From Cryptomeria japonica (lineage: Eukaryota; Streptophyta; Pinopsida; Cupressales; Cupressaceae), in assembly GCF_030272615.1 (NCBI RefSeq), contig NC_081409.1, positions 914,067,840 to 914,131,839 on the forward strand: a DNA stretch of 64,000 bases, in the 5' to 3' direction. Below are positions 26,346-37,012 of this stretch, one piece after another (position 1 is the first letter of the stretch; the number at the start of each line of letters is the position of its first letter). The position numbers were made by a program, and so were the translations under genes. Below the pieces are notes generated by a model. The model was not told the DNA's origin and searched no databases. It saw only the letters and a program-made list of their open reading frames with translations.

Positions 26346-26600
26346 ATCTCCCCCTTTGGCATTGATGGCAAAACCAATTGATTTGACCTTTAAAAATTCG
26401 GATTGTTGTGATTTTGAAATGCTGAAATGCTCTCCCCCATACATCAGACTTCTCTTCTGTTTTCAGTCTTTATTTCAATCTGTAGTCTTTCCTCAATTTT
26501 CTCCCCCTGGGTAGGTCTTCTCGTTCTTGGTCTTCTCCCTGGTCTTCTCCTTGGTCTTCTCCTTGGTCTTCTCCCCCTTTGACAACAATGCCAAAAAGAA
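26346..26600 (-). promoter_or_regulatory. Element B polypurine tract cluster
   Basis: On the minus strand the PPT GCCAAAGGGGGAGAT (26346-26360) abuts the LTR start TGTTGGCAA. Further GGGGGAG tracts lie at about 26430, 26500 and 26570, the last preceded by GGCATTGTTGTCAAAG. A short CTTGGTCTTCTCC-type repeat lies among them (26520-26577). No protein gene is supported from 26346 to 26834. Confidence 0.82.
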
Positions 26601-26834
26601 TAGAACTAAAACATAATTTCTTGTTGTAAGAAGTTATTTCCTGCTGTTGTGTATCAACTGAGTCTCGGTCAGAGCATTTGTTTACAATTCCTGTTCCCTG
26701 TATCATTTTTTGTATTATCCCAGTATTATTTCCATTACACTTTCAGAAAAACATTCTAAAGTGTATCACTCCAGCATCAACTTTCTAAAAGATATTCAAT
26801 AAAGTCATCGAAGTGATGCTTTCACTGATCTCGA

Positions 26835-28664
26835 TCAGTGAGTAAAAGATAGGGGTAGGACCCCTAACTTACTTCTGAGATATTCAAAAGTGTCCTTTGG
26901 TAGTGGCTTGGTGAAGATATTAGCTATTTGTTCCTTTGTGTTAACATATTCCAACACCACTTTCTTCTCTTGAGCTTCTTCTCTAAGATAATGACATTTG
27001 ATAGATATGTGCTTTGTCATAGAGTGCATAATAGGGTTCTTTGAAATATTAATGGCACTAGTATTGTCACAGAATATAGTTACTGGCTCAGTAACTTTTT
27101 CATTTATACCTTCCAACAATTGTTTGATCCATGCAATGTTGGTACAATTCAGTGCTGCAGCAACATATTCAGCTTCGGCTATTGACTAAGAAACACATCT
27201 TTGTTTCTTGCTACGCCAACTCACTAGTCTTTCTCCTAAGAAGAAAGCTCCTCCACTTGTGCTTTTTCTGTTATCACTGTTGCCTGCCCAATCAGCATCA
27301 GTATAAACTTTTAAATCAAAATCATTTCCTTTCTGATATACTAAGCCATAATCTTCAGTGCCCTTCAAGTATTTGAAAATTCTTTTGATTGCTATCATGT
27401 GTATTTCTTTAGGATCTGCAGAGAATCTTGCAACAATACCTACTGCATGTGCTATATCTAGCCTGCTGTGAACAACATATTGTAGTTTTCCAATAATGGA
27501 TCGGTAGAGTGTCTCATCAATAGATGCAAATTCATCATTCTTTGATAGTTTGCAGTTTGTAGTCATAGGAGTACTTACTGGCTTTGAATTCTCCATTCCA
27601 AATTTCTTCAAGATTTCCTTTATGTATTTGGATTGAGTAATGAAAATTTCATTTTTCATTTGCAGTATGTGTAAGCCTATAAAATACTTTATCTCACCGA
27701 TTAATGACATCTCAAATTCTTTGCTCATTTCATTTCCAAAGTTCTTGCATAAAGAGTCATTTCCACAAAATATAATATCATCAACAAATATGGCTGAGAT
27801 TAGTATTCCATTTTCATCATTCTTCATGTACATGTTGCTATTCTCACTTGTCCTTATAAAACCAATCTTAATCAAATAAGAGTGCAATCTTTCATACCAT
27901 GCTCTAAGTGCTTGTTTCAGACCATATAAAGCTTTGTTCAATTTACATACCTGATCTTTATTATTGTTTTCAACAAATCCTTCAGGTTGTTCAATGAAAA
28001 CTTCTTCTTCTAATATTCCATTTAGAAATGCAGATTTGACATCCATTTGATATACCTTGAAGTTCTTGAAAGCAACATATGCCAACAATGTTCTAACTCC
28101 TTCAAGTCTAGCAATAGGTGCAAAAGTCTCACCATAATCAATTCCTTCTTCTTGGGCATAACCTTTGCAAACCAATCTTGCTTTGTTCCGAATGACCTCA
28201 CCTTTCTCATTTAGCTTGTTTCTGAAGATCCACTTTGTACCGATTACATTTTTGTCCTTCGGTCTTGGGACCAATGTCCATGTGTCATTCTTCTTGATTT
28301 GATCAATCTCTTCAGTCATAGCATTTATCCAATCTTCACTGTTGAATGCCTCTTTCACTGTTCTCAGTTCAAATTCAGATATCAAACATGTGTTCTGTCT
28401 TAGTTTGTTCCTTGTCATCACTGGATCATCCTTATCTCCTATAATCTGACTTGGTGCATGGTGTCTTTTGACATATTTGGCTAATACAGGCTCAGTAGGC
28501 TCTGTATGATACTCTTCATCACTCGGTAACTGGATATCTTCCTCATTTCCTTCAACAGTTATCTCGGTAGGACTTCTCGGTTGCACATAGACAAATTCAT
28601 CATAGTCTTCTGGTTCTTTGGAATTCCTGTCATCAGTTCTTTCTGCAAATTCATCAATTTTCAC
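26835..28664 (-). pseudogene. Element B reverse transcriptase and RNase H
   Basis: Copia [54 protein letters not shown] with the motif A Asp, [14 protein letters not shown], and FVDD in [11 protein letters not shown] (Copia usually YVDD; the Asp pair is intact). RNase H follows with [10 protein letters not shown] and, after TAG at 27186, IAEAEYVAAA, CDNTSAINISKNP and KEQIANIFTKPLP. The same frame (2) as the integrase upstream. It copies element RNA into DNA in virus-like particles. One in-frame stop, otherwise well preserved. Confidence 0.94.
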
Positions 28665-28769
28665 ATTTGCACTTTCTACTATCTTGTTAGATGATTTGAT
28701 CAGACATTTAAATGCTTTGCTTCTAGAAGAATATCCTAGAAATGTTCCTTCTTCACTTTTCTGATCAAA

Positions 28770-29531
28770 CTAGCCATTTCTATCATCTTTATGAACATAG
28801 CATTTGCTTCCAAAGATCTTAAAATAACTTACATTAGGTTTCTTGCCATACCAGATTTCATAAGGTGTCTTCAAAGTATCTTTCTTCAATTGAACTCGGT
28901 TCAAGGTGTAAACAACTGTGCTCATTACTTCTCTCCAAAATGTTTGTGGAACCTTCTTCTCAATCATCAGTGTTCTAGCACAATCCAAAATAGATTTGTT
29001 TCTTCTTTCAACTATTCCATTCTGCTGTGGAGTTCTTGGTGCAAAGACTTGTCTTTTAATACCATGATCATTACAAAATAGGTTGAAATCATCAGATGTG
29101 AACTCTCCTCCTCTATTTGATCTAAGACATTTCATTTGTCTTCCTGTTTCATTTTCAACTCTAGCCTTGTACCACTTAAACATTTGAAAAGCTTCTGACT
29201 TTTCTTTTAAAAACATTAGTGACATCATCCTTGAATAATCATCCACAAATAATATGAAATACTTATCACCATAATAACTTTGAACTTTCATAGGACCACA
29301 AAGATCAGTGTGCACAAGATCTAAAATTCCCTTAGAAGTGTAGAACTTACTTGTAAAGCTGGATCTTGTCATCTTACCCATCTGGCATCCTCGGCACATA
29401 GCATTCTTAGGTTTTTCAAGACTCGGTAGATCTCTTACTCTATGTTTCTTACTTATCTTGATTAGATTATCAAAATTAACATGACAAAACCTTTTATTCC
29501 ATAACCAGGTATTATCAATTTTTGCATGCAA
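28770..29531 (-). pseudogene. Element B integrase
   Basis: A pre-integrase zinc-binding region reads LWNKRFCHVNFDNL and CRGCQMGK. The core has DLVHTDLCGPM (first Asp), then LRSNRGGEF, where Copia integrases read RSDRGGEF, so the second catalytic Asp is Asn, then PQQNGIVERRNKS with the Glu. This substitution alone should block strand transfer. The frame ends at TAG 28770, and the same frame continues toward RT through the linker 28665-28769. TAG at 29634 lies upstream. Confidence 0.93.
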
Positions 29532-29633
29532 ACACTTGTTGTGATTAGAGTCAAGGTGAAATGTATTACCTTTTGTTTGTGTCCCGATAGCAGCTAACTT
29601 TCCATTCTTGTCATGAATTTTGACAATTCCTTT

Positions 29634-30281
29634 CTAAAATTGTATTCGGTAACCTATGTTGTTTAGTTGTGCTACACTCCACAAATTATATTTCAAACCT
29701 TCAACCCAATAAACATCATTACATCTTGCTTTATCAAGAAGTGTTATGGATCCTTTACCTCTTACCGGACATGGTGCATCATTACCAAATCTAACATAGC
29801 CTCCATCATAATCTTCTAACATAACAAACTTGTGTTTATCTCCTGTCATATGATGTGAGCATCCACTATCTATAATCCAACAATCAATAGTGTTTATGTG
29901 AGATATTAGGGATTTTTCTTCATACCTTTCTTCATCTGATCCATCCTTGATAGCCACATAAACAACTTCCTCCATATCAGTCTCATCTGATTTATCATCT
30001 TCAGATTCCTCACCAGCAATTAAGCATGTCTTTCTATCTCTTCTTCTGAAGTCTCGGTGTCCTCTGTAATGATTATCTTTTTGTCTGTCATCTCGGTAAT
30101 ATCTCTTTTTAGTGAAATCTTGGTAACCTTTTGGCCAATAGTGCTTCAAATTCTTCTTGCTTTTTGATTTCTTCATACAGTTTGTGTACCTCCTCCATGT
30201 TCTTCCAAAATATTTCACTTGCTCCACTGTGATCTCCTTCAGAGTACTTATACATTCTCTCATTGTAATCATTAGATTCAT
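29634..30281 (-). pseudogene. Element B protease (and C-terminal gag in shifted frame)
   Basis: From about 30110 downward this frame gives a basic, aromatic segment (KKRYYRDDRQKDNHYRGHRD) and then the protease DCWIIDSGCSHHMTGD, with the DSG catalytic triplet. It continues to VEGLKYNLWSVAQLN, typical of the Copia protease-to-integrase join, and stops at TAG 29634. The usual gag zinc knuckle is not seen between the capsid end and the protease. The part of this frame above ~30130 shadows gag. Confidence 0.88.
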
Positions 30282-30930
30282 TCAGATGAAAAGAACTAAA
30301 TTTAGATTCAACAGTATTTACTGATGACCCACTGTTATCAAAATTACTTAACTCAAATGCATGCAGCTTACCAATAGTAGCATCCAAGGAAACTGGCATA
30401 TTAGGTACAGACCTCAATTCATTGATTGCAGAGACTCGGATTGCATAGGCAGGTAGAAGGGTTCTTAACAACTTACTTGTCACATCCTTTTCTTCAATAG
30501 TTCCTCCTGCTCCTTTGATTTGATTTACAATCTCCTTTAGTCTTGTATTGTACTGGGTTATGTTCTCACCTTTATTCATCCTCATAGATTCAAGTTGTCC
30601 TCTTAGACTATCAACTTTTACTCTTTTAACATGTTCATCTCCTCCATATATAGATATGAGCTTAGTCCACATTGCCTTTGCATCATTGCAGCCTTCTAGA
30701 TCATTAAACTCAGAATTAGTCAATGCAGATGTTATTTCAATCATTGCTTGAATGTATTCTTGCTTTGCCTTTATCTCTTCCATAGTCAATGGATAGGTGC
30801 TTGATGCAACAAAATCATTCTCCAAATAGTATAAAGCATATTCTCCAACTCCTGATAGATGTAGCTTCATCCTTTTCTACCATGAAGAGAAACTTGACTT
30901 ATTCAGCTTAGGTGCATCCCTCTTATACAT
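30109..30930 (-). pseudogene. Element B gag (UBN2-type capsid)
   Basis: ATG at 30930 (MYKRDAPKLNK) gives the usual N-terminus, then TAG at 30877, then 253 open residues. Motifs LEGCNDAKAMWTKLISIYGG, VDSLRGQLESMRMNKGENI and YNTRLKEIVNQIKG place it in the Copia gag/UBN2 family. The frame ends at 30109, just after the capsid C-terminus, where a one-base shift is needed to enter the protease frame. No CCHC box is seen. Confidence 0.9.
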
Positions 30931-30980
30931 CTTTGGATCTTTAACTCAAGTGCCTTTAAACTTTCCTTTCAAAGTCCAAA

Positions 30981-30994
30981 GCTCTGATACTAAT
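30981..30994 (-). promoter_or_regulatory. Element B primer-binding site
   Basis: On the minus strand the LTR end ...ACTATCA is followed by ATTAGTATCAGAGCTTTGG, one base different from the standard TGGTATCAGAGC tRNA-Met PBS. Confidence 0.88.
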
Positions 30995-32466
30995 TGATAG
31001 TTCTGATACTTAATATAAGTATAGATCCAACAACCAACAAGATGAGAGGGGGGGGGGGTGAATCATACAAACTTATTCATCCATAAAAACATCAGATTCA
31101 ACCTCGGTAACATATATCAGTCATATAATAAAAAACTGTCAAACATGCAAACTCAAAAGCATATGAACAATATAAACCTCATAACACCAGATTTAATGTG
31201 GAAACCCAAATAGGGAAAAACCATCGTGGGATTTCAGACCCACTAAGAAATATACTCTTCTAGAGTATGCTCGGTTAAAAGCCAATCCTATTAAAGATTA
31301 CAAAACACATTGCTAGATGTGACCCGGTTAAGGGATTTCCCTCAGAGTTGTTAGGATCTTCACTTTGTTAGAAGTGACCTTGTCAAAGGATTTCAAACAC
31401 TCAATCAGAATGTCACCTTGTTAGAGGATTTACATATAAGACTGTTAAGTCCACTCAGTTAAGAGATTTCCTGTCACTTTCACACAATAACAATAATACA
31501 ATCTATCGACAACTTCACATCTAAAATGCTAAAGCAGATTCCTATTTGTTCAATACAATCTAGACATAGAACTAATCTTGTCTGTCTGCTGGGCATCAAT
31601 ACTTTGTTATTCTAATAGGTCTTCAAGCTTTTGTACTCGGTAATAACTATGTAGCATCCTTGTGCATACACTTGCCCGCATACATTGTTTATCAATGGTT
31701 CCTTATTTATAAACAATCTTCTAACCGCTTAATCTCCTTGATCACATTTCCCATGATCAATCATAGCCATCATATCTTCAATCTTGTCTAGGTTCATTGT
31801 ATCTTTCGATCTGAAAATGTTTTACACCACCTTGAAACTTGCACATTCATCTTGGAACTTGTGTTAGGGTAATGAGGTTCAATCTGAGCTGTAGATCTTC
31901 TTGCCGACTTTCCATTGCCTTAGATTCATTAACAAAATTTTTCTACAGCTTGCCAATCATTGATCCATTCCAGCTCATCAACATCTTTCATTAAATATCA
32001 CATGTAAACATTTAATGCATTCTGTTATAGCTTGGTTACAACTCGGTGAATACTAAACTTTACTCGGTAGACATTCTATCTTCATTAACCGACTGCGATA
32101 ACCTTAGGGTTTACCGACTAGGTTCTTTGCTTGATAACATAGTATAGTATTAACCTTTACATTTTACAACATATGTATGATGTTAGAACAATCTAAAACA
32201 TCAAGATTTCATCATTGTCTGACTCAGTAGAGTTGCCCATTGAATAACTTGTCCCTTTATTCATCATATTCTTTCCTGTGTCTTTACCGACTTCTTTATA
32301 ATCTTCATATCATATTTCTTAAGATATGGCAACATCATATTGAATTAGAAAATCAATTTCTTGACATCAATGACAAAATAATAATATCAAGATTGTAAAA
32401 CATCTTTAATCAGTTATGTCCATAATCATCAACAACCTTCTCAATATCCTTGTAATATTGCCAATA
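30995..32466 (-). repeat. Element B 5' LTR (right copy)
   Basis: 1,472 bp, partner of 24872-26345. It ends CCAATA where the other copy has CCAACA. The minus-strand TATA-like element is kept at 31702-31713. The TSD GGAGA follows at 32467. Confidence 0.94.
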
Positions 32467-32472
32467 GGAGAT

Positions 32473-33358
32473 TGTTGGCATTATACACTCAGATGAGAAT
32501 GGTTGATGTTGTCATTGATGGAAACCAACTGGTAACAGGGTTCAAAGGTTCTACTGGAAAAATACTTCACCTAATAGCACTGGCAGTCACTACAAGGTTC
32601 ACTCACACTAGAATCTAGGTACACCAATAGCAAATTATACCGACAATCCAAGCCGGCTTGGAAATAATATTGTTTATATGAAATGTATTGTAATGTAATA
32701 TTATATTTGTATGGCCAACATAATGTATTGTAAAGACTCATATATGTATGAGATCTTGTAGGTCATTTTGAGAGTAGAGAGATGATAGGATATGATATGT
32801 AAGAAAGCGGTAATATGTGATAGGTTATGTTAGCAAATAATTGTATATGCACTTTGATGTATTTATCTTGAGAGTGAATAAGCAGAGCAGAGTGAAGGAA
32901 GGTTTTGGAGAGGTATCAAATAGAGTATAAACTGATACTGAATCCAACATTGTAGATGCTATTTTGAGCAGTACATTATTATTGGATTTAACCATCCAAT
33001 TGTAGTCAATGGGACTCTATTTTTGTGTTGAGAAGTGAGCTCTAGGCAGTTGGCCTTCCTGCATGTGCAGGCCCCTATTGTAATAAGTAATATTTATTCA
33101 TATTGGCCACTGAGTAAATATTGTGGGTCAAAAATCCCACCGAGGTTTTTGCCTTACCGGGTTTCCTCGCCAAAAATATCTGTGTTATGGTGTGCATTGA
33201 TGCTTATTCTTTTGTTTCTCTTTACTACATTATTATTTGCTAACCGGTATATTAATTTGGATTGCAAAGTTGCAAATAAGTTTAAATCTTTCATCCACCA
33301 GTTAGACACTGATTCACCCCCCCTCTCAGTGTCTTTGGGATTAACCAAATATCTAACA
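32473..33358 (+). repeat. Element A 3' LTR
   Basis: 886 bp, TGTTGGCATTATAC to ATATCTAACA, followed by the TSD TATTC. The uninterrupted tract GATTCACCCCCCCTCTCAG (33311-33329) shows the pre-insertion site of E. It is flanked by CACTGA/TCAGTG, a possible hairpin near the R-U5 end. Confidence 0.93.
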
Positions 33359-34210
33359 TATTCCACGATGAGAAAAATGGGCAGAGCGTGTAAGATTTTT
33401 TAATAATAAATAAAGCTTTTGGTAGTTTTTTAACACATGAAAGAGGATGATGCATAGAATAAATGAAGAGATCAACATTGTTTGATGGTGTATCCCCTGA
33501 AGTATTGAATGCTCTATGCTATCAATGGTACTAACAAAAATGGGAAAGGAACATATTACAAAACCTTACCAAAGTACAATTCACTAGATTGAACGGATAT
33601 TATGCAACAACAGTGAAATTGGCCACCGCGAAAATGACAGAGAAAAAAAAATGATGAAAGTTTGATGGTTGGGATGACTTCAATTGTCTTGCATTGTATG
33701 CAGATGATATGAACCATTAATCATCCATATTAGTTCAATTGAGGTCAAGATATTTCCTCTTCTTCAAGATAGTCTTCCAACTTGGTTTTCTATTCTTGAG
33801 GCGATATCTAAAAGGCATCTAAGCATCTAATGATTTTCAAATTGTTTGATTCCAACGTGAGTGCAATCTTGATTTTGATAAAATGTAGGTTCAAAAAGGA
33901 ACGATATATCCAAGATAATGAACAAAGGTTGATATGATCAAGTTTTAAGATAAAGGATTTGATATATCCTGATATGAAACTGATAATGATGTTGATTTGC
34001 ACTTGAGATGGTTGAATCACTAACTTGTTGGATATTTTATGCTTATGATTTTTTTTTGGAAAAAAGCCTATTTGATTGATAAGTTAATTGTTTGACTAGC
34101 TTGAAAACCTATGATAGTTGAAGACAAATCTACTCGAAAAAGGGTATCTGAAGATGATGTTGAAATTTTGGTCTGATATGTGGAAGTTCTCACTATTTCA
34201 AATGCGGGAA

Positions 34211-34462
34211 AACAAATGCGCTAACCTTTTCTCAAAATCACTAACTTGCGCAACAAATGTGCTACTCTGTTGAATGGAAACGCAACTATGTGTCATAAAA
34301 GCATTAAATAAAGGTGCAAAAGAGTTGTTTTAGTTGTAAAAGTATTGTTTTGTTGAGCAAATGCATGATTTTAAAGGTCAAAAGCATTGTAATGTTGATC
34401 AAAAGAGTTGTTCTACGCAACAAATGCATTGTTCTGTGCAACAAATGCATGATTATGACTAT
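34211..34462. repeat. Degenerate ~21-bp tandem repeat array 1
   Basis: About 12 units resembling CAAATGCATTGTTCTGTTGAA, for example CAAATGTGCTACTCTGTTGA, CAAAAGAGTTGTTCTACGCA and CAAATGCATTGTTCTGTGCA. Period 19-23 bp, mostly 21. Confidence 0.82.
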
Positions 34463-35548
34463 GTTTATAGAATTTCTCATTTTTCCAACAAGTTGTCGAA
34501 TTTTTACTCATTTCAGGATGATGATTTTTTTTTAGTTTTTTGACCATTTTGAGAATATTCTGCTGACACAAAAGACACAATGTGAAGAAATCAAAGTACA
34601 CAAGCAAGCACAAGTCCTATGGTAGGCCGAGACAATAATTGTTGAATCTCACATAGGGTTTCCCCTGAGGCTACGCTATTTAGAGTGGATATTTAAGTGC
34701 TTGACCCCATTGGCTCCACCCTCGACACTCAGTTCTCTGAGACAACCAACCGTCAGTTTCCATGAAAACTCCCCATTGAAAACTTCATATCTCTACTAAG
34801 AATCGTATGTGTGTGAGCCGCTTCAGAGGTCCGACCCTGCGTCAATAATTAGAAGGATTTTTGACAACTGTACAAAATTGTTTTTAGTAATGGCTTCCGG
34901 TCATGTGGCCATACATGTGGAACTCTACATTCTATAAATACAAAAAGTTTCTTTCCTATAGAGGTTGTGCTCTATAGGGTTTATGGGGAAACAAAGTGTC
35001 GGTATGAACTAATAAGCACATGTTGTTTATGACTTTCGTCATAGATACAATTTATTTAGTGTGGGTCGGAAGGACTCGGTATTAGCCTGTTTCCACTTGG
35101 GTTGTTCCCCTCTCACTGACCCCCTCAAGGAAGCTCAGGAAGGCAAGCCCTCTAAATGTAAAACATGAAAAATGAAAGCAGGTCTAGTTTTCTGATCATT
35201 GTATTAGGGTGAGAGCATACTCACCTACTAATTTCAAACTAGCATGGTAGACAATGGTTCTTTTACCCTTTAGATTACCTATGTGCAACTACCTTACTGA
35301 AAATACATGATGCAAGTTGTATGCTATTCATTTATCCCTTAGTTAAACTAGGTGAAGCATGTATGATTTTTTACTTCCCAAAATACTCCTAGGTAAACTA
35401 AGTGAGGAAATGCATGGAAAATTGCTCAAAATAAACCCTACATGCACACAAGTCAATAGTTTTTTGAAATCTGGTCTTGGACAGTCGAACCTGCAAAAGT
35501 ATGTTAGCTGAAAGATTGTAAAATTTCAAAAATTTTGCAGATTGATAG

Positions 35549-35778
35549 AATAAAAGCGCTAAAACAGCAAATGTGTGATTCTAAACTATAAAATCTCTAT
35601 TCTACAGAATAAATGTGCTACCTTGTGTCACAAATGTGCTATTCTACTGCTTAAATGCATGATTTCAACAATAGAAGCGCTAAACTATTTAGCATATGCG
35701 TTAACCAAAGCAGTAAAAGCATTGTCCTATTAAGTAAATGCGGTGCCAGATTGCACATAAGCGTGAAACTGGCTTACA
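35549..35778. repeat. Degenerate ~21-bp tandem repeat array 2
   Basis: About 11 units of the same type as 34211-34462 (ATAAATGTGCTACCTTGTGTC, ACAAATGTGCTATTCTACTG, GTAAAAGCATTGTCCTATTA). It lies about 65 bp before H's PBS. Confidence 0.82.
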
Positions 35779-35842
35779 AAAAATTAAATTAATTTCTATG
35801 AGAAGAAGACATGATATTAAAAGGATATGTGCGAGGCTCAAG

Positions 35843-35859
35843 CCCCACGGTGGGTGCCA
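35843..35859 (-). promoter_or_regulatory. Element H primer-binding site
   Basis: On the minus strand, TGGCACCCACCGTGGGGCTT follows the LTR end ...GTGGATACA and a short T run. It closely resembles the TGGCGCCCACCGTGGGGC PBS common in plant Gypsy elements. Confidence 0.75.
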
Positions 35860-35864
35860 AAAAA

Positions 35865-36835
35865 TGTATCCACTTATGTTTCAGCTCAGAGATTAAATCT
35901 ACAAACTTATTAGTCTATCATGCAAATATAAATCAAGCTTCAAAGAATGAAACAACATGAAATGAAAAAGCAAATAAAAGATTATACCTTCATGATTTAT
36001 GTCTCATTGTGTCCTAACCCCATTGTTCTTGGTTGCAGATGATTTTGCTCTTAGACAAGCACTGATAGCTTCCAAGGTGGCAAGTGTGGAATGGACTGGT
36101 AATTGATATGATATGCAAAGCTAAACTATGATAATGATTTATGCTAAATTTATTAAAAAAAATTAAAAATGCTAAGAACATGAACTCACAGATGCAAAGA
36201 TAAAGACTCCTAGAATGATTGTAAGATTAGTTATTAGTTTCAAAAATGACTTAGGAGACCTCTATTTATAGATTTTTTAGTGCATAAGCTTAGGTGGCAG
36301 AGATCAATGATCATGATTAAATCTTGCAATTTGGATGGCTATGAGAAAGAAGTTGAGATGTGAGAGATAAAGGTGGAAGATGTTCCTCCTACACCTACAT
36401 GATGGAGGAAAAGGTGGAAGGAGAATCCAAGTTTTATTCATCTCACCTTGACTAAGAATGAAGACTGAGAGAATATATGATAGTTGGAGAAGATTTAGGG
36501 ATAAGAGAACAAGTGGACTCAACTTCCTCCAAAGATGTAGGAAGGTTGAGGAATTTGTGTACATACACATTATTTGAAGAATAGAATGAATGTTGAAGAT
36601 AATGATGCATATTAATATTAAAAAATATTAATATCTTTAGCCACATCATGGATGAGTTGGCAAAGAAGAAGTGATGTGGAGATGATGGGAGTTGGAAAAG
36701 GGAGATTAAAAAATTAAGAAATTATTTAATTGATGAGACTATAAGATAGTGGATAGAAGAATAATTCAACATTATATATTTAATTAATTGATTAGAAGAA
36801 AATCTAAATGAATCAATTAATAAAATGTTTCAATT
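35865..36835 (-). repeat. Element H 5' LTR, first part
   Basis: Starts TGTATCCACTTATG at the PBS-proximal end and runs to the insertion of F, whose TSD CAATT is 36831-36835. It contains a minus-strand TATA box CTATAAATAG at 36262-36271. It resumes at 61247. No ORF is supported in it. Confidence 0.75.
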
Positions 36836-37012
36836 TGTGAGATTTTGCCAAGATCAAGAGGCAATGGAAAGAACAAATAAGAGAGAACAAAATGTATGCT
36901 AGGAATAAATTGTATTCTATCAAGATGAAAATACTGATCAACTTGATCATTAAAAGTTGTTCCATACAAGGTAGATGAGCTTGCTTATATAGGCAAGACT
37001 ATATGGATATGT
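36836..37012 (-). repeat. Element F 3' LTR, first part
   Basis: First 177 bp of the left LTR, ending with the C insertion TSD TATGT (37008-37012). It contains the minus-strand TATA box CTATATAAG at 36984-36992. It resumes at 45832/45837 and ends at 46108. Confidence 0.9.

Larger units (their letters stand above)
24872..32466 (-). mobile_element. Element B: Sirevirus-like Copia retrotransposon
   Basis: LTRs at 24872-26345 and 30995-32466, flanked by the 5-bp TSD GGAGA (24867-24871 and 32467-32471). On the minus strand the order is LTR, tRNA-Met-type PBS, gag, protease, integrase, RT, RNase H, PPT cluster, LTR, which is the Copia order. It inserted into A's polypurine tract one base before A's 3' LTR. 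The pol frame has TAG stops at 30877, 29634, 28770 and 27186 and one gag-pol frameshift near 30110-30130. Confidence 0.94.
3113..33358 (+). mobile_element. Element A: non-autonomous Sirevirus-like Copia element (gag + ORF2, no pol), split by E and B
   Basis: Boundaries are TGTTGGCATTATAC at 3113 and ...ATATCTAACA at 33358, flanked by the 5-bp TSD TATTC (3108-3112 and 33359-33363). Removing the nested elements leaves a 5' LTR (3113-3911 plus 19898-19935), PBS, gag, a second ORF, clustered polypurine tracts and a 3' LTR (32473-33358). No protease, integrase or reverse transcriptase is visible in the A-specific interior (19936-24871), so it would need polymerase supplied in trans. LTR ends, PBS and PPT resemble those of B and C. 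This is a TR-GAG type arrangement with an extra ORF. The 3' LTR has a ~60-bp segment near 32580-32640 that the 5' LTR lacks. Confidence 0.9.
33364..35842. other. Probable leader/interior of element H, no supported gene
   Basis: Lies between A's right TSD and H's PBS. It holds two arrays of ~21-bp repeats, a stretch at 34615-34850 unlike anything else in the window, and a TATA-like CTATAAATACAAAAAG on the + strand at about 34935. No gag or pol motif is visible, so H may be non-autonomous or its coding part may lie elsewhere. Confidence 0.55.

Noticed and set aside
33360-33750. Possible LINE reverse transcriptase remnant: an LYADDM-like translation near 33690 and an open frame joining across A's empty site (MRKMG...)
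   Set aside because: The two pieces are short, lie among stops and show no other RT motifs at the expected spacing. Chance is likely.
34211-35778. CRISPR-like array
   Set aside because: Units are contiguous, degenerate 21-mers without spacers, in a plant genome.
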